A stretch of 64,000 nt of DNA from Porites lobata (taxonomy: Eukaryota; Cnidaria; Anthozoa; Scleractinia; Poritidae): positions 3,242,501 through 3,306,500 of the forward strand of contig CALNXK010000022.1 of NCBI GenBank assembly GCA_942486035.1, in the 5' to 3' direction. The position numbers and the translations under genes are program-made. Positions 26,801-35,431 of this stretch are shown in pieces. The first letter of the stretch is position 1; each line of letters begins with the position of its first letter. The notes beneath the pieces were generated by a model. It searched no databases and had not been told where the DNA came from. It saw only the letters and a list, made by a program, of their open reading frames with translations.

Positions 26801-29800
26801 GGTTTCTTTCTGGCATGGCTTTTAGGATTTATTAAAGTCGTTTGCATGGCTTGTCAGTCATGCAGTTGCATTTGTTTACGCCTGGAGATAAAGCAATTTA
26901 TCATCCACATTTCCTTGTCCAGAAATAAGACTACCTGTCTGGAAATGGGACGAGTAAAATTAATTAAAGTACTTTTTGATACCTTATACCGGTACTTATA
27001 TGAGTAGGTTTAGAAAAAAGCAGCCATAGGCTGATTGCATTATATTTCTTCCAACTGATGAAATTTACACCATTATCCCTTCAGTAATGATTTAACAATC
27101 TGGTTTACAGTATGCTTAACAGAAACCACAGATGGCCACTGCAAAGGTTTCTCTCCAGGTGTATTGAAACAAACCAACTAGGTGACTGACAAGCCATGCG
27201 AACGCCTTTAAAAATTAATTCTAAAAGCCATGCCAGAAAGAAACCTCTGCTTGAATAATAATTATTCTACCCTGTGAGCAGAGGTTTCTTGTTTATTGTT
27301 TTCCCTCTAAAGACAAAGCAGTAGTACATGTAGTTACACCGTAAGCGATGAAGTGCATCCAGCTGAATGCCAAAACTGACTTCTCAACTACACTGGACAA
27401 TCATGTGTGGGAAACAATAACAGTAGTGACTAGAAAAATGTCATTTAAATATTTAAATTTTCAGTTATCCAGACTCTTTTAAAATTATCCAAACTAATAA
27501 CCATGTCTGAATAATAATATTGAGGTTTGATCAGCAATTTTCAACTCTCCCATGATTGCAGGTGTTACCGGTACATATACATAGGGACTGAAATGAGCTT
27601 TCAATGGGACAAACATCAGTCAATGCTTACATCATTTGCAGCATGATTTGCTAGAACTGCTGCTCCTAACTTCCCTTGGCTAGCATACTGGCCATTGACG
27701 CTAATAAAAACAAAGATTTAAGACTAAAATCAATTGAAAATGTCTCTACCAACTTACAATGTAGAAACAGGCTGGAGCTATCAGTACACTGTACATGCAG
27801 GATTGTGTGATCTTATGGCGCACAGTTGCCTCTGTTACTCAACTTTAGCTCTTTGGAGACTGAGAAGTCTTAATTTTGGCATGAAACCTTTTATGCTGGG
27901 TACCCTAGATATCACAGGTTCAGAGCACAACCTTGAAATGGTATTCACCAACAACGAAATCTCTGCTTAGAGGTGTTGAGAGAAAAATGACACTGAGACA
28001 ACAGGGAGCACCACCAAGAATTATGCAGTTAGATATAGCTCTTTGGCATTACAAAGCTTTTGCTTTCATGTCCAAATTGAGCACTCTACTAGGATGAGTC
28101 ATTGCCGCTAGCAATTGCGCACGCTCGCTAGCTCGCTAGTTTGAGCACTCTGGCATGGCTTAGATGTACCACATGTGTGGGACATTTGGGGTGGCTTTTT
28201 AAGCTTAACCCCCATCCTAGACATCAGCACTGCACTGATGAGGTCCAGAAGGCCGAAACAGTACTGTCTGCAGTTAGTTGTATATTAGTTTAAAAGGAAA
28301 GATATAAAGTCAGTTTTGAAAGGTTTTGCACCAGTATAGAGATCAAGTGGCCTGTCAACCCTCGCTGTGTTCTACTTTAACATTAATATTATTATTTTAT
28401 ACAACAAGAAACTTTCTTCCAGGGTATCACTGAGTGAATACAATCCCATGCTGCAGCTACTTAATCTGTACATGTATTCAGGATGTTCTGAATTTGATTC
28501 AAGTACAAGAATGGAGACTTTCTGGTTAGCTAAATTAATGCAAAGTTACCAATCACCTCTGGCATACATTTAGTGCCAGTGAGTGGCACCATCCACCCTT
28601 AGGGTGAAAGTTGTCTGGGAGGTTATCCCAAATGATGAAGAGCTTTGACAGCGAATAAGAACACAAAAAATTGATCAACAGGCTTAATGAGCCAAACAAC
28701 AACTCTGCAATGGCAACACTCTTTTTCAATAGAGTTGCCAATGAGGTTGGTAAAGTATCCTATTACCAAGGGGTCTCTTTTTTTCATACATTTAAGGTTA
28801 TAGACTTTGTTAGGAACTTACTATTTGTAGGCATGGACAACTGTTGGAGATAGGACAGATGTGTCTCCTCCTGACTGAGCTGCTGCTATTCAACAAAACA
28901 AAACACAATGCAGATAAGTGAAACCATTTTAACCCATAATAAACAGCTTTTAATGATTCAGGTGATTATCCTTTAAATTCACATTTACTTTCAAAATTCC
29001 CATAAACTACCACTACATCATCTGTTTGTCCATTGACTTAGTTGCCAGATCCTTACAGATTAGCCATGGCTAATTATTGGCTCAGAAAAGAGGAGGGAGC
29101 TGTGGAATACAGAATGCCTTAGGAGGTGAGAATTAACATCCCCAGTTCTAAAAACGATACCTACAGGTACAGTGTATATGTATGTTCAAGGCGTTCCCTT
29201 TAAGGGCACAAAAGCTTCACAATACCAGCAGTGAAATAGAGAGAGGTGCATTAAAATAAAGAAAATTAGGCCCTTCTTGAGAATGGGAAATAAATAAAAT
29301 CATTCAAAAACAGCATCCAAATTTAGGGTCCTGGGTAGCATATACAATTCCCATACCCATCTCCTGGTGGACATCATGAGATGCAAACTTCCTAATGCAC
29401 CTATCAATGTTAATTTGGAGGGGGCCGGGAAGCCGGGCAAAGGCTGGGATTTGAACTCGAAGCATTTTTTATGGGGGTGGCCATCATAACTGGTCAGAAG
29501 AGAACACATTCTCCACCCCTCCAATTAAGACTAGAGGTCAAATATGTTTCATTGAAAGCAGCAACGTACTTTAACAATAATTATTGTCATTAAAATGCTC
29601 TGGCGAAATGCCAGCATCACGAAGGAATGTTTTCCACCTACACAGTGTAACGAATTTGCAGCTGTTAAATTAACAAGCAAATTTACTTTCTTTCAAACTC
29701 GGCCAAAACATTTGTATTATGCAGTCGTACTGAATAAGAGTCTAACTTCCTAAAACAATTTAACGTAAATGAACTGATGTATTTATCTAAATAAGAATAG

Positions 29801-30915
29801 AGAGGATAAAAACAGATGCCATGTCATGCTCTCTTTCAGTCACCATCTTGCACGTGTGTATAAAAAATACCCTCAAATCCTTGTGTTTACAATGGCCCTC
29901 ATCTTCAGTTACCAATACCCCTTCTAATGCGACTGATAACCGACTGGTAACCAGGTCTTTCACAGCTTCCAATCCAAGATGTCACCCGTAATCGGAGGAA
30001 CTTCAAAAGTCCTCACCCCCAGGACTTGGCGATAATTACAAGTCCCCACAATGGGTGATCTTCCTTTGTCAAATCTCCAGCCTTTGTCTGCCCCCCCCAC
30101 CCTTCACACCCTTCCAGATTAATGTTGATGGGTGCATAACATCGGCAAACATTAATAGTTGACACATGGAGAAAATGATGAAACAGTAGAATGGATGAAG
30201 AAAAACAAGCATCAAACCCTGTGAAATTACTTAATCACCTTTGATACACCAAAGATGGCTATGTTCACACTATGCTGGATCAATTTTTGTGGCAGCACCG
30301 TCAAGTATAGTGTTAACAGCGACAACAACCATGACAAAAAACAACAGAAAACTGATCCAATAAAAACTACACCATTTTCACGAGCATCAATTCACTGTAG
30401 CCACTCTAGCACAAAAGTCACACTGCAAATCTACAGATCGCGTTAAGTACCGTTTTTGAGATGAAACAAAGGCTTTCAGTTACATTGTGAACATAACCTA
30501 TTAGGCAAAAGAGATCAAAGCTTACCAGTATTGTGTTTACAACAAGTGAATTATGCCAAATTGATATGATCAGTAGGTGTGTACCCGCAAACTATAATTC
30601 AGTATTTCTAGTTACCTTTATTATTCAACACCAATTCATACCTAGCTTTTCTTTCTTGGGCTGTTTAGGTGCGGTGTACGTCAAGGATTCGTTTCCTCCT
30701 GAAAATGAAGCTCTATCCTGACCGAACAGCGACGCGAGTTTTGAAGAACTGTTTAAGACACACAGAAAGTTGTCACGCGGGCTCGGTTTACCGCCATCTT
30801 GATGACCTGATCACAAAAAGAAGCAAAAATGGAGATCAAAGAGCACATATGCTCACCCTCTTGTCGCTGTTGACATGAAATCTCCCTCATCGTCATCAAG
30901 AGTCGATCCAAACAT
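909..30915 (-). CDS. FKBP15: FKBP15/WAFL-like protein (WH1-like + FKBP + coiled coil), at least 31 exons
   Basis: This is a homologue of FK506-binding protein 15 (WAFL), which in vertebrates is a cytoplasmic scaffold linking early endosomes to actin and microtubules. Every junction from exon 1 to exon 29 is GT-AG and keeps reading phase, giving 1032 residues before the tail exon; human FKBP15 is about 1219. The start is ATG at 30915-30913, giving MFGSTLDDDEGDF, which parallels the human N-terminus (MFG then acidic). Domain order is: acidic N-terminus, WH1-like region (about residues 56-158), FKBP domain (159-277), Pro/Gln-rich linker, long coiled coil (about 611-1032), acidic tail. Exon blocks are listed separately. 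The tail exon has a frame inconsistency. The 3' end is not found and probably lies left of position 1. Identity is strong; exon boundaries rest on splice motifs and phase. Confidence 0.93.
2145..2409. mobile_element. GGGAGCTTAAGCA-family MITE, copy 1
   Basis: Begins GGGAGCTTGAGTAACGATGA and ends TCATCGCTGCTTAAGCTC, with the CACTTTTTAAGT and GACGTTTTCG-like blocks shared with copies at 11699, 51305 and 55308. The ends are degenerate GACGAC/GTCGTC-rich inverted repeats. It lies in the last large intron of the FKBP15-like gene. Confidence 0.7.
3151..3347. mobile_element. 197-bp hairpin MITE
   Basis: Arms beginning GTTAGCTTTAGATCCCATC and ending GATGGGATCTACCGCTAAC are reverse complements through about 75 bases, including CCCCTTGGA and CTTATGAAGTT blocks. 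It sits in the intron just upstream of FKBP15 exon 29. Confidence 0.75.
4160..4749. mobile_element. TTAA-flanked non-autonomous element, piggyBac-type, 582 bp
   Basis: Terminal inverted repeats GGTGGCTGAACACAGTTTTG at the left and its near-complement CAAAACTGTGTTCAGCCACC at the right are bounded on both sides by TTAA (4160-4163 and 4746-4749). TTAA duplication is the hallmark of piggyBac-like transposases. No transposase ORF is inside, so it is a MITE that depended on a transposase elsewhere. It lies in the intron between FKBP15 exons 28 and 29. Confidence 0.8.
5573..5752. mobile_element. MITE with TTA duplication, 180 bp
   Basis: Ends GGGCCTGTTTACAGGGAG and CTCCATGTAAACAGGCCC are inverted repeats, flanked by TTA at 5570-5572 and 5753-5755. 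The interior has three degenerate GGTRGGGTAWCCCR motifs. A 3-bp TWA-type duplication suggests a PIF/Harbinger-like origin. Confidence 0.75.
5781..5909. mobile_element. 129-bp hairpin element
   Basis: The left arm (CAATTTAGGTTTAGGGGAAA, then CTGCCCACCTACCCCTCC) and the right arm (GGGGAGGAGTAGGTGGGCAG, then TTTCCCTGAAACCTAAATTG) are near-perfect reverse complements around a short loop. It lies 29 bp from the previous MITE and 64 bp upstream of FKBP15 exon 27 (in genomic terms). Confidence 0.75.
6895..7040. mobile_element. CATAAGTAGGTGGAATATGA hairpin MITE, copy 1
   Basis: Ends CATAAGTAGGTGGAATATGA and TCATATTCCACCTACTTATG are perfect inverted repeats of 20 bases, with further pairing inside. 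A diverged partial copy is at 62598-62710. Confidence 0.8.
7385..7536 (+). mobile_element. tRNA-derived SINE-like element
   Basis: GGATTCGATTTCCGG resembles a pol III B box (GGTTCGAATCC) and is preceded by a degenerate A-box-side sequence. It is followed by CGGACCAACGCTCAGGGTG and ACATCTGCAAATGCTGGTTAGAC, a tail I associate with a common cnidarian SINE. No intact cloverleaf is present. It lies between FKBP15 exons 24 and 25. Confidence 0.55.
8407..8690. repeat. Imperfect tandem duplication, about 180-bp period
   Basis: The segment near 8407-8485 (CTTAAGGAAGGTTTCACCCG ... TTGAGTGTGGGAGAGGTTTT) recurs at 8590-8690 (CTTGAGGAAGGTGTCGCCTG ... TTGAATGTGTGAGAGGTTTT). It is intronic and has no coding content. 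Confidence 0.6.
9280..9365. repeat. Dispersed repeat, copy shared with 42.5 kb
   Basis: ATAGGGTGGGGGAAGGGGAA and the following ACACTGCTTTATCAGGG block recur at 42525-42595 as ATAGGGTGGGGGGAAGGAGA and GCACTGTTTTATGAGGG. Both are in introns (FKBP15 and NAMPT). Element boundaries are unclear. Confidence 0.5.
11699..12063. mobile_element. GGGAGCTTAAGCA-family MITE, copy 2 (365 bp)
   Basis: Starts GGGAGCTTTAGCATCGACGC and ends GTCGTCGTTGCTAAAGCTCC plus C, inverted repeats of about 25 bases flanked by TA. The interior includes ACGTCCTCCATAAAACTTGC and CACGTGCAAAGTTGTTGTTT, which recur in the copies at 51305 and 55308. It ends 57 bases upstream of FKBP15 exon 19, close to the branch-point region. 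Confidence 0.8.
12743..12775. repeat. GAGCTCTTTCT, 11-bp unit in three tandem copies
   Basis: Three head-to-tail copies of GAGCTCTTTCT inside an FKBP15 intron. Confidence 0.85.
12812..13024. mobile_element. TTAACCCTTTAAG-family MITE, copy 1
   Basis: Ends TTAACCCTTTAAGCCCCGG and TTGGGACTTAAAGGGTGAA are inverted repeats; the interior includes GATAAAAGATCAAAGCATTT. A second copy in the opposite orientation is at 16104-16369. Confidence 0.75.
15218..15329. repeat. 112-bp palindrome in FKBP15 intron
   Basis: Left arm GTTTTTGTGATATCTGGAAT then AATCAAGGTCGAGGTAAGTG; right arm CACTTACCGAGATCTTGACT then TTTAGGATATCACAAAAAC. The arms pair over about 45 bases. AT-rich flanks extend the symmetry, suggesting part of a larger element. 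Confidence 0.7.
15435..15500. repeat. 66-bp palindrome in FKBP15 intron
   Basis: CACTCAACATTCAGATTAGT and ACTAATCTGTAGGTTGTGTT are inverted around TTACTAGCAGATAA. It may belong with the neighbouring palindrome at 15218-15329. Confidence 0.6.
15741..15890. mobile_element. Old diverged copy of the GGCCCCGGTTGTTCAAACG palindrome family
   Basis: The right arm GTGATTTATCCTGTGGATAG then CATTATCCAACATTTGAACA matches the arm of the clean copy at 55471-55613. The left arm is recognisable but degraded. Confidence 0.6.
16104..16369. mobile_element. TTAACCCTTTAAG-family MITE, copy 2, with AT-rich insertion
   Basis: TTAACCCTTGAAGTCCCAAG starts it and AAGGCTTAAAGTGTTAA ends it. The interior matches the reverse complement of copy 1 (AAAATGCTTTGATCTTTTAT), with an extra TATTGAT/ATCAATA-rich palindromic stretch at about 16150-16225. 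Confidence 0.7.
17145..17218 (-). repeat. tRNA-like SINE head
   Basis: On the minus strand TAGTTCGGTTGGTAGAGCAC (A-box-like) and GGGTTCAATCCCC (B-box-like) are spaced as in a tRNA. The candidate anticodon loop reads GACTACA. The acceptor ends do not pair, so it is not a functional tRNA gene; a tRNA-derived SINE head is the better reading. Confidence 0.55.
17424..17906. mobile_element. TTGTTATATTCCTAGACTTTCACT-ended element, 483 bp
   Basis: The left end TTGTTATATTCCTAGACTTT and right end AAAGTCTAGAAATATAACAA are inverted repeats. The interior has a palindrome around TGTATCCCGATCGTGATACA. No transposase is inside. It lies in the 1.7-kb intron between FKBP15 exons 12 and 13. Confidence 0.7.
17922..18036. 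mobile_element. 115-bp hairpin element
   Basis: Arms TTTTCCCTCGAGTCCTGATG plus TTTCCC and GGGAAACATCAGGACTCTCG plus GGAAAA pair almost perfectly around TCGACTTCGTCTC. The outer arms CCTCGGGAAACCAGTTAGTT and AATAACTGTTTCCCTTGGG pair as well. It directly follows the 17424 element. Confidence 0.75.
19103..19280. mobile_element. CAGGGTTGTC-family MITE, copy 1, 6-bp TSD
   Basis: CAGGGTTGTCACTAAG and CTTAATGACAACCCTG bound a 178-bp element. TTGTAG at 19097-19102 and 19281-19286 is a perfect 6-bp direct duplication. The interior contains GCCGGGGAAAATCCCCGGCC. A second copy is at 44432-44603. Confidence 0.85.
20387..20550. mobile_element. Near-perfect 164-bp hairpin
   Basis: Two arms of about 75 bases (left GATTTAAATGTTCACAAAAC then ATAGCCAGTCTTAACGTCTT; right AAGACGTTAAGACTGGCTAT then GTTTTGAGAACATTTAAATC) differ at only a few positions. 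Such intact symmetry suggests recent origin. It lies 84 bp downstream of FKBP15 exon 10 in the transcript direction. Confidence 0.85.
20761..20868. repeat. Compound palindromic microsatellite (ATT)n(ATG)n(ATC)n
   Basis: A run of ATT repeats passes into about ten ATG repeats and then directly into about ten ATC repeats; the last two are reverse complements of each other. It starts 43 bases upstream of the acceptor of FKBP15 exon 10. The poly-Met, poly-Ile, poly-Asp and poly-His ORFs here are artefacts. Confidence 0.95.
23058..23399. mobile_element. GGGCACTTTCCATTCAAC-ended MITE, 342 bp
   Basis: GGGCACTTTCCATTCAAC starts it and GTTGAATGGAAAGCACTC ends it; AAATTTCGG and CCGGAATTT pair next. It lies in the FKBP15 intron between exons 7 and 8. 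Confidence 0.75.
24309..24561. mobile_element. 253-bp hairpin element
   Basis: Arms TTGGCCAAAATGGAAAATAC then CCTAATATTCTTCAAATTTC, and AAGAATATTATGGTATTTTC then CACTCTGGCCAG, pair over about 80 bases. The centre has a GCACGTGCA palindrome. It ends 75 bp from FKBP15 exon 6. Confidence 0.7.
25838..26000 (-). mobile_element. LINE-like 3' tail with (TTCAG)n
   Basis: Four tandem copies of TTCAG at 25840-25860 are followed by TTTATTTTCACTCAATACAC. The reversed tail unit (CTGAA) also ends the sequence at 60900-60960 (GGACTGAACTGAACTGAG). Short tandem tail repeats at the 3' end are typical of L2/CR1-like LINEs. The upstream boundary was not determined. Confidence 0.45.
26797..27250. repeat. Inverted repeat pair, 66-68 bp arms, 320 bp apart
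   Basis: GCAGAGGTTTCTTTCTGGCA then TGGCTTTTAGGATTTATTAA (26797-26862) is matched in reverse complement at 27183-27250 (TAATTCTAAAAGCCATGCCA then GAAAGAAACCTCTGC). A third GAGCAGAGGTTTCTTG follows at 27278. It is probably a degraded transposon. Confidence 0.7.
29395..30136. repeat. Element bounded by about 60-bp inverted ends, 742 bp
   Basis: ATGCACCTATCAATGTTAAT plus CCGGGCAAAGGCTGGGATTT (29395-29452) pairs with AAATCTCCAGCCTTTGTCTG plus AGATTAATGTTGATGGGTGC at 30072-30136. The interior has no coding sequence. It lies in the first large FKBP15 intron (exons 2-3). Confidence 0.65.
30642..30915 (-). other. FKBP15: FKBP15-like exons 1-2: start and N-terminal motif
   Basis: Exon 1 coding is 30857-30915 (ends in phase 2 at GTGAGC). 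Exon 2 is 30642-30748 (ends in phase 1 at GTATGA). Together they read MFGSTLDDDEGDF, then KLASLFGQDRASF, then LTYTAPKQPKK. The KLASLFG and YTAPKQPKK blocks match the N-terminus of vertebrate FKBP15 as I remember it, which fixes the start. The base before the ATG is preceded by TTTTAG, so the ATG may sit one base inside an exon that follows a 5' UTR intron. Confidence 0.9.
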
Positions 30916-30916
30916 C

Positions 30917-31009
30917 CTAAAATGCGTTATCTGACTAGCAAACTAGATGGAAAGAGTTCACTTTTCAGCGCAAGCCGTGATAGGAAAATCGAAACTTCCT
31001 TTTACTTAC
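30917..31009 (-). other. Possible 5' UTR intron of the FKBP15-like gene
   Basis: A strong donor (AAGA|GTAAGT) at 31009 and an acceptor (CATTTTAG|G) at 30917 bracket 93 bases, and the acceptor sits one base before the FKBP15 start codon. This would place an upstream untranslated exon from 31010 into the 217-base gap between FKBP15 and the small unknown gene. It is inferred from splice motifs only. Confidence 0.35.
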
Positions 31010-31132
31010 TCTTGAGAGGCTGGGTTCTAGCGTTACCATAACATGCATACATACAAGCTGAATCATTCTTGCAAACTACCGCTGGTCAAAAATAGAACAC
31101 GCGAACGCGCTAACACGAGACACTTTGAAAAA

Positions 31133-33092
31133 TCAGAGGGTCGCAGGCGATCTCTTCCTTGTCTTACCTTGGGGTTTATTCGCTCTCTTCCTGATATACG
31201 TCCTCTTTGGAGGTTTGTACTTTAGTCCTTGCGTCACAGCAGATTGGGTTTCCGCTGAGTGTGAGAGATCTGTTTGGATACCTGCTTCGCTTACTGTCTC
31301 AAATTCCGTTTGACTAGCTGTTTGGGCAAGAGACCAAGGCACATACATGCGGTCAGAAAGAAGAGATTTTTTTTATAGGATTCTTGAAAAAAAAGCACAA
31401 CACTACAGTAACGCCATAAATTCTAAGCTGCAGGGGAAGAAGAAAGAAATCTGAAACTAATACTAATAGCCGTTAAAGGATTTCCAAGAGGAAAGTGCTT
31501 CGCCGGGGAGGTTTAATCATGAGCCCCAATCAAAGGTTCCCTCATCATGGCTCCTGGTTTAATAAGCATCTAGGGGTAGGCCAGCCACTTCTATTCCAAG
31601 CGATTTTCAGGTCTCTAATGCATTCAAAAGGGTTCTCAGAGCATAAGTGATAAAGAAAAAACCTTGACAATTCTAACTTTGTCTGACAGCTGTATCTCCA
31701 AGAATCTCGAAGTCCTCGTACGTTCCTTCGAGCTGCATTGTATGGGCTGGAGCGACTGTGGCAATACCATGAGAGTCGTCCACTTTAGGGATATGTGATA
31801 TCCAATCTGGCAACGCAAGGAGGGAAGACATATTTGTTCAGTGAAAACTTAAGCCAGAACAAGAACACCTTAACGTACATGTACAATCCCGTTGATCGTT
31901 CAAGGTTCATTGTCAGTCATCGGACCATCAGTAGTCCGGCAGGTGCCTCGGGACCGTCCTCTATTTTCAGTATTTTCCACGCTAAAAGAGGGCCTGCTCG
32001 AGATGACACTTGACCTGCTTGGTCACGTTCCACAACTAACGACAAAAAACAAGAAGAGGCTTGACCACAGACGGTCACAGACAACCCCCTCACCGTCTTC
32101 TCAACACGAAACTACCGAAAACTGAGTCTACGGAAACTCGAGAAAGTGAAAATTAAAAAAAAAAAACAAAGAAAAAAGTTATTACCGTGACAGAATAAGG
32201 GAGGTGTTCGAGGAACGGGGGAAGTTGTAGTTTTCAGTTTGCTACAAGAAGCCTGCGTTGCAGGGCTTTGAAGGGAAAAGGGAAATTAAGGAGACCCTAC
32301 CTCGCGCGCGAGCGCCTCAGGCGGCGCAAGGAAAAAAAAGGGGTTGGCTGAAGCTGACTACCACGCGTTCCCGTTTTACTAGTATTTTTCTGTAACCTGA
32401 GGCCTGTGATCTCGATGGTGTTAGAAGCGAGTAATTCAATTTTGCCTTTTAAAAAAAGATGTACCAATTGATACTTTTCTGAAACGCAAATAAGTCTGAC
32501 GTAACCTTGAAACGGTGACAACGCGCGAGACCATCACGCACGCTCCAATTTTGATGGCGATTTTCTACACGCTCGTGATAATCAGCTCGTTCAACGTTCA
32601 ATCAATACTAATAATAATAATAATAAAAACGATTTTTAGTTCGTTCAGATTAGGATGTTGATAGTTTAAGGAAACAATTTTGTACACAGTTTTTGAACGA
32701 ATAAAAACTTTTCTACCGAAGTGGTTTTTTCCGTGATATGTCGTCTCTATTCCGTTTATTAAACGTAGTTCTCAGTTATAGTAGATCGGATACCCTGAGG
32801 TAGATACCAATCAATTGGCTGGGACATCACTAAAAGTTAGAAAGTATACCATACGGTGAAATAATTCGAGCAATGGGCAGTATGACAGGTATGAGTCGAA
32901 TCTGTAACTGCGTATTTCGTTTTAAATCGTTAAAAACAAACTTGCGTTACCTTTAGCTTCAGTGTTAAGGTCATCGAACAGATGTTCTTGTCCACCACTC
33001 GTCGTTTCTTGATCCTGCCAGACATTTTCATTATCCCCAAATCTTACTACACCAGTTTGCTCCTCGATACTCTCTGCAGCCCCCATGAACAT
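31133..33092 (-). CDS. Small three-exon protein of unknown function with basic C-terminus
   Basis: Three exons, 32951-33092, 31678-31806 and 31133-31317, join in matching phase (1 and 1) through GT-AG introns to give 151 residues. The start ATG at 33092-33090 has an in-frame TAA five codons upstream; a second ATG follows two codons later. The N-terminal half is acidic and probably disordered (GVVRFGDNENVWQDQE, QLEGTYEDFEILGDTAV). The middle has a SEAGIQTDLSHSAETQ segment. The C-terminus is strongly basic (KYKPPKRTYIRKRANKP then KTRKRS), like a nuclear-localisation or nucleic-acid-binding tail. I recognise no family. An alternative is that exon 3 ends at 31168, where there is a good donor (CCCAAG|GTAAGA), with further exons not found. 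It lies 217 bp upstream of the FKBP15-like start codon. Confidence 0.5.
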
Positions 33093-33832
33093 ATGAACAA
33101 GGAACTTCGCTCTTTAATCTGTGCCGAATGAATCCTGAAGTCGAGTTTCATTTTCACCACCACGATGTGGCTAAAATGTCGATTTCAACATTTCCTCCAA
33201 GAAAAATTTTACTGTTTCATTTGCTAGTTCGAAGTTTTAATAAAAATTTTATCAAGTGCCGCGTAAAAACATCAGCAAAAAGCGCGGATGCTTAACGCAG
33301 ACAGCTCAGTTGTTTGTAAATGCGCATCGGACGCACAAAAGCGTGACGAGGTAATTGGATTGCGTGACGCGCGATCGACACGCGTTCATTCGGACCTTGC
33401 GTCGTTCACACCACTTTTATTTGAAAGTTTCAAACCCTCAACGGCTCACCTACACCCAAATATTGGTCGAGAACCCCCCAAACTAGAGGCCTTCGCTATC
33501 TTTCATCGGAAACCCTGACCCTGTTTAGGACAAAGAAATCCTAAAATACATACCCTGCTTAATGCCCGCTGTCTTGTTTTAAAGCCATTGCGTTAGGAAA
33601 CTATACCCTGTCCAGGGGCACATCCCCGTTTAGGCCAAATGAGGGAGTACCCCCGCCCCCCGGACTAGCTATGCTATTTTGTTCATTACAAAATAAAGAC
33701 GCGGTAACCCAAGAGAAAATTCCTCCTGCAATCGAGTTCAACTTTGACGCTAAGTCGGTGAGAGTTAAGTAAAATCCGACTGAGATGATCGGTTGTCACT
33801 TTGAAGAGATTCAAAAGCTAAGGTTTTAGGTG

Positions 33833-33980
33833 TCAGGGGCACCCAGTGACGATTTCCTTCTAAAATACATTGAAAACACTCTTTTAGGCTGCCCAGAATG
33901 CTTTTAGATCTCTAGAAATACTTTCCAACCGGCTCTATAAAATTTGTATCTGTTCATCTTTTCGAAATAACAGAGGAGCG
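33833..33980. mobile_element. TCAGGGGCACYCA element, truncated copy
   Basis: TCAGGGGCACCCAGTGACGA followed by CTCTAGAAATACTTTCCAA and CTATAAAATTTGTATCTGTT matches the left 150 bases of the full element at 61194-61683. The rest is missing. Confidence 0.75.
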
Positions 33981-35431
33981 AGGCGCAAAGCGCCGAGAGA
34001 AAAAAAAAATCCGTATCGGGAGTCTTATCAAACCGCGCGTTTGAACGGTTCAAACATAGGTATTTTGGAGAACAGACCTCAGGAGCGGAGCCAGGGTACT
34101 CACCTCCTCCCAAAACAGTTAACCCTTTCAGTCATCAAGTCAATCCCCAGAGTCTTGTTTTGTTTTTGTTGATGTTGTTTTTAGAGAACTTTATTGGTCT
34201 AAATATCTCAGTGCCTAAATAAATGGTTCAGACGAAAAAAAAAAAAAAGATCCAAAGTCCATTAAGTCCCATGAAGGGCATCTCCCAACTAAATCATTAA
34301 AAAATCACCCTTAAAAAACTATTTAGTAATGCTTATTTCAGTAACTATTGTTGCCAATGGCAAGCGAGCGAAAAGAAGGCCGTTTACATGGACCAGAGTA
34401 AGCAATTGTACCTAAATAAAAACGCATGGCACACGCAGTCCCATTGCTTTGCTTAACATACATGCGTAAGTCAACAGATGACTACTGAAAAGTTAGAGAG
34501 CTTACCTGGTCTTACCTACATATAATCCGCAAGTGAGTTAAATTCCTTTGCCAAAAAAAGAAAACAAGAATTTCACTATACTAAGTCACTAGACAGGTGC
34601 TTTATTTGACTTTTACGCCTTAGCAGACACGGAAATAACTCTTTCTAGCATGAACTCTCAATACAACCCCTGTCACTATGTACCTATATCATCTTTTAGG
34701 TAGTCTGCTTACGTTCAAATATCGACAGTATTCGTGTCGCGGGAACACATATCGCGTTGCAGCACCTGTGATTTCACCATTGGCCCTACTGAGAAATTAA
34801 CCTAGGAGTACATGACTCCGAAAATGGACAGCAATCGTTTCATCTCCGATATCAGTTTAAGATCAGGCTGCTGGTAAGAATTCGACCCAGAATCTTTCCT
34901 CCAAACTTGTTTTTTTATCATTGTTATTACTTTCGAAATCAAAAAAAAAAATGCACAGCACGATAAGAACAAAAAAATTCCTTTTTTACTAGGACGGTAT
35001 AGTAAGTTGGGAACTATAAACGAGGCAAGAAAGTTAATGCCTCGAACCTGATGAGTTATTGAATACGGCCTGAAAGAACTTGAAACAAGGTCTTGTATTT
35101 CTTTGACATGTATAGTTTTAACCTAAGCAGCTGACTGAAGAGGAACAAATTTGCTTTTTCATTTTTTTTTTTTTCATTGCATTGCCAAGACCAGTTTTTA
35201 AACTAAATTAACTGTTAAGAAACATATAGTTCTTTGCTAATTAGCCAAGAAAGCAGCTGTGTTTTAAGACAGGAAACTACTGAGTCGGAATAAAAGAGCT
35301 ACAATGGGGTAAGTGTTGCTGGTCACACGGTGATGACTGAGACCGCAGTATATAGCTAAAGTGTTCAGCGGGGTTGACTTTTTGTCCCCAGCACAGCACA
35401 GATACAAACTGCTCAAAACAACTGTACTTGC

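Larger units (their letters stand above)
24637..28885 (-). other. FKBP15: FKBP15-like exons 3-6: WH1-like domain
   Basis: Exons 28822-28885, 27631-27700, 26342-26416 and 24637-24735. They read TVVHAYKY, VNGQYASQGKLGAAVLANH, YRIFIYAAKKQQVTTGKIH and ASFYDDQRQTWSLCFDSEK. Conserved landmarks of the family are the repeated V-HAYKYVNGQY start, the LGAAVL-NH block, the RI-IY-AKKQQ strand and the YDDQRQ-WS motif. In WAFL this WH1-like domain is the proposed actin/WIP-linked module. All junction phases agree (1, 2, 0, 0). Confidence 0.92.

Noticed and set aside
33288..33518. 76-residue plus-strand ORF upstream of the small gene
   Set aside because: No start context, no splice partner and no recognisable motif; it lies in a CG-rich upstream region where chance ORFs are common.
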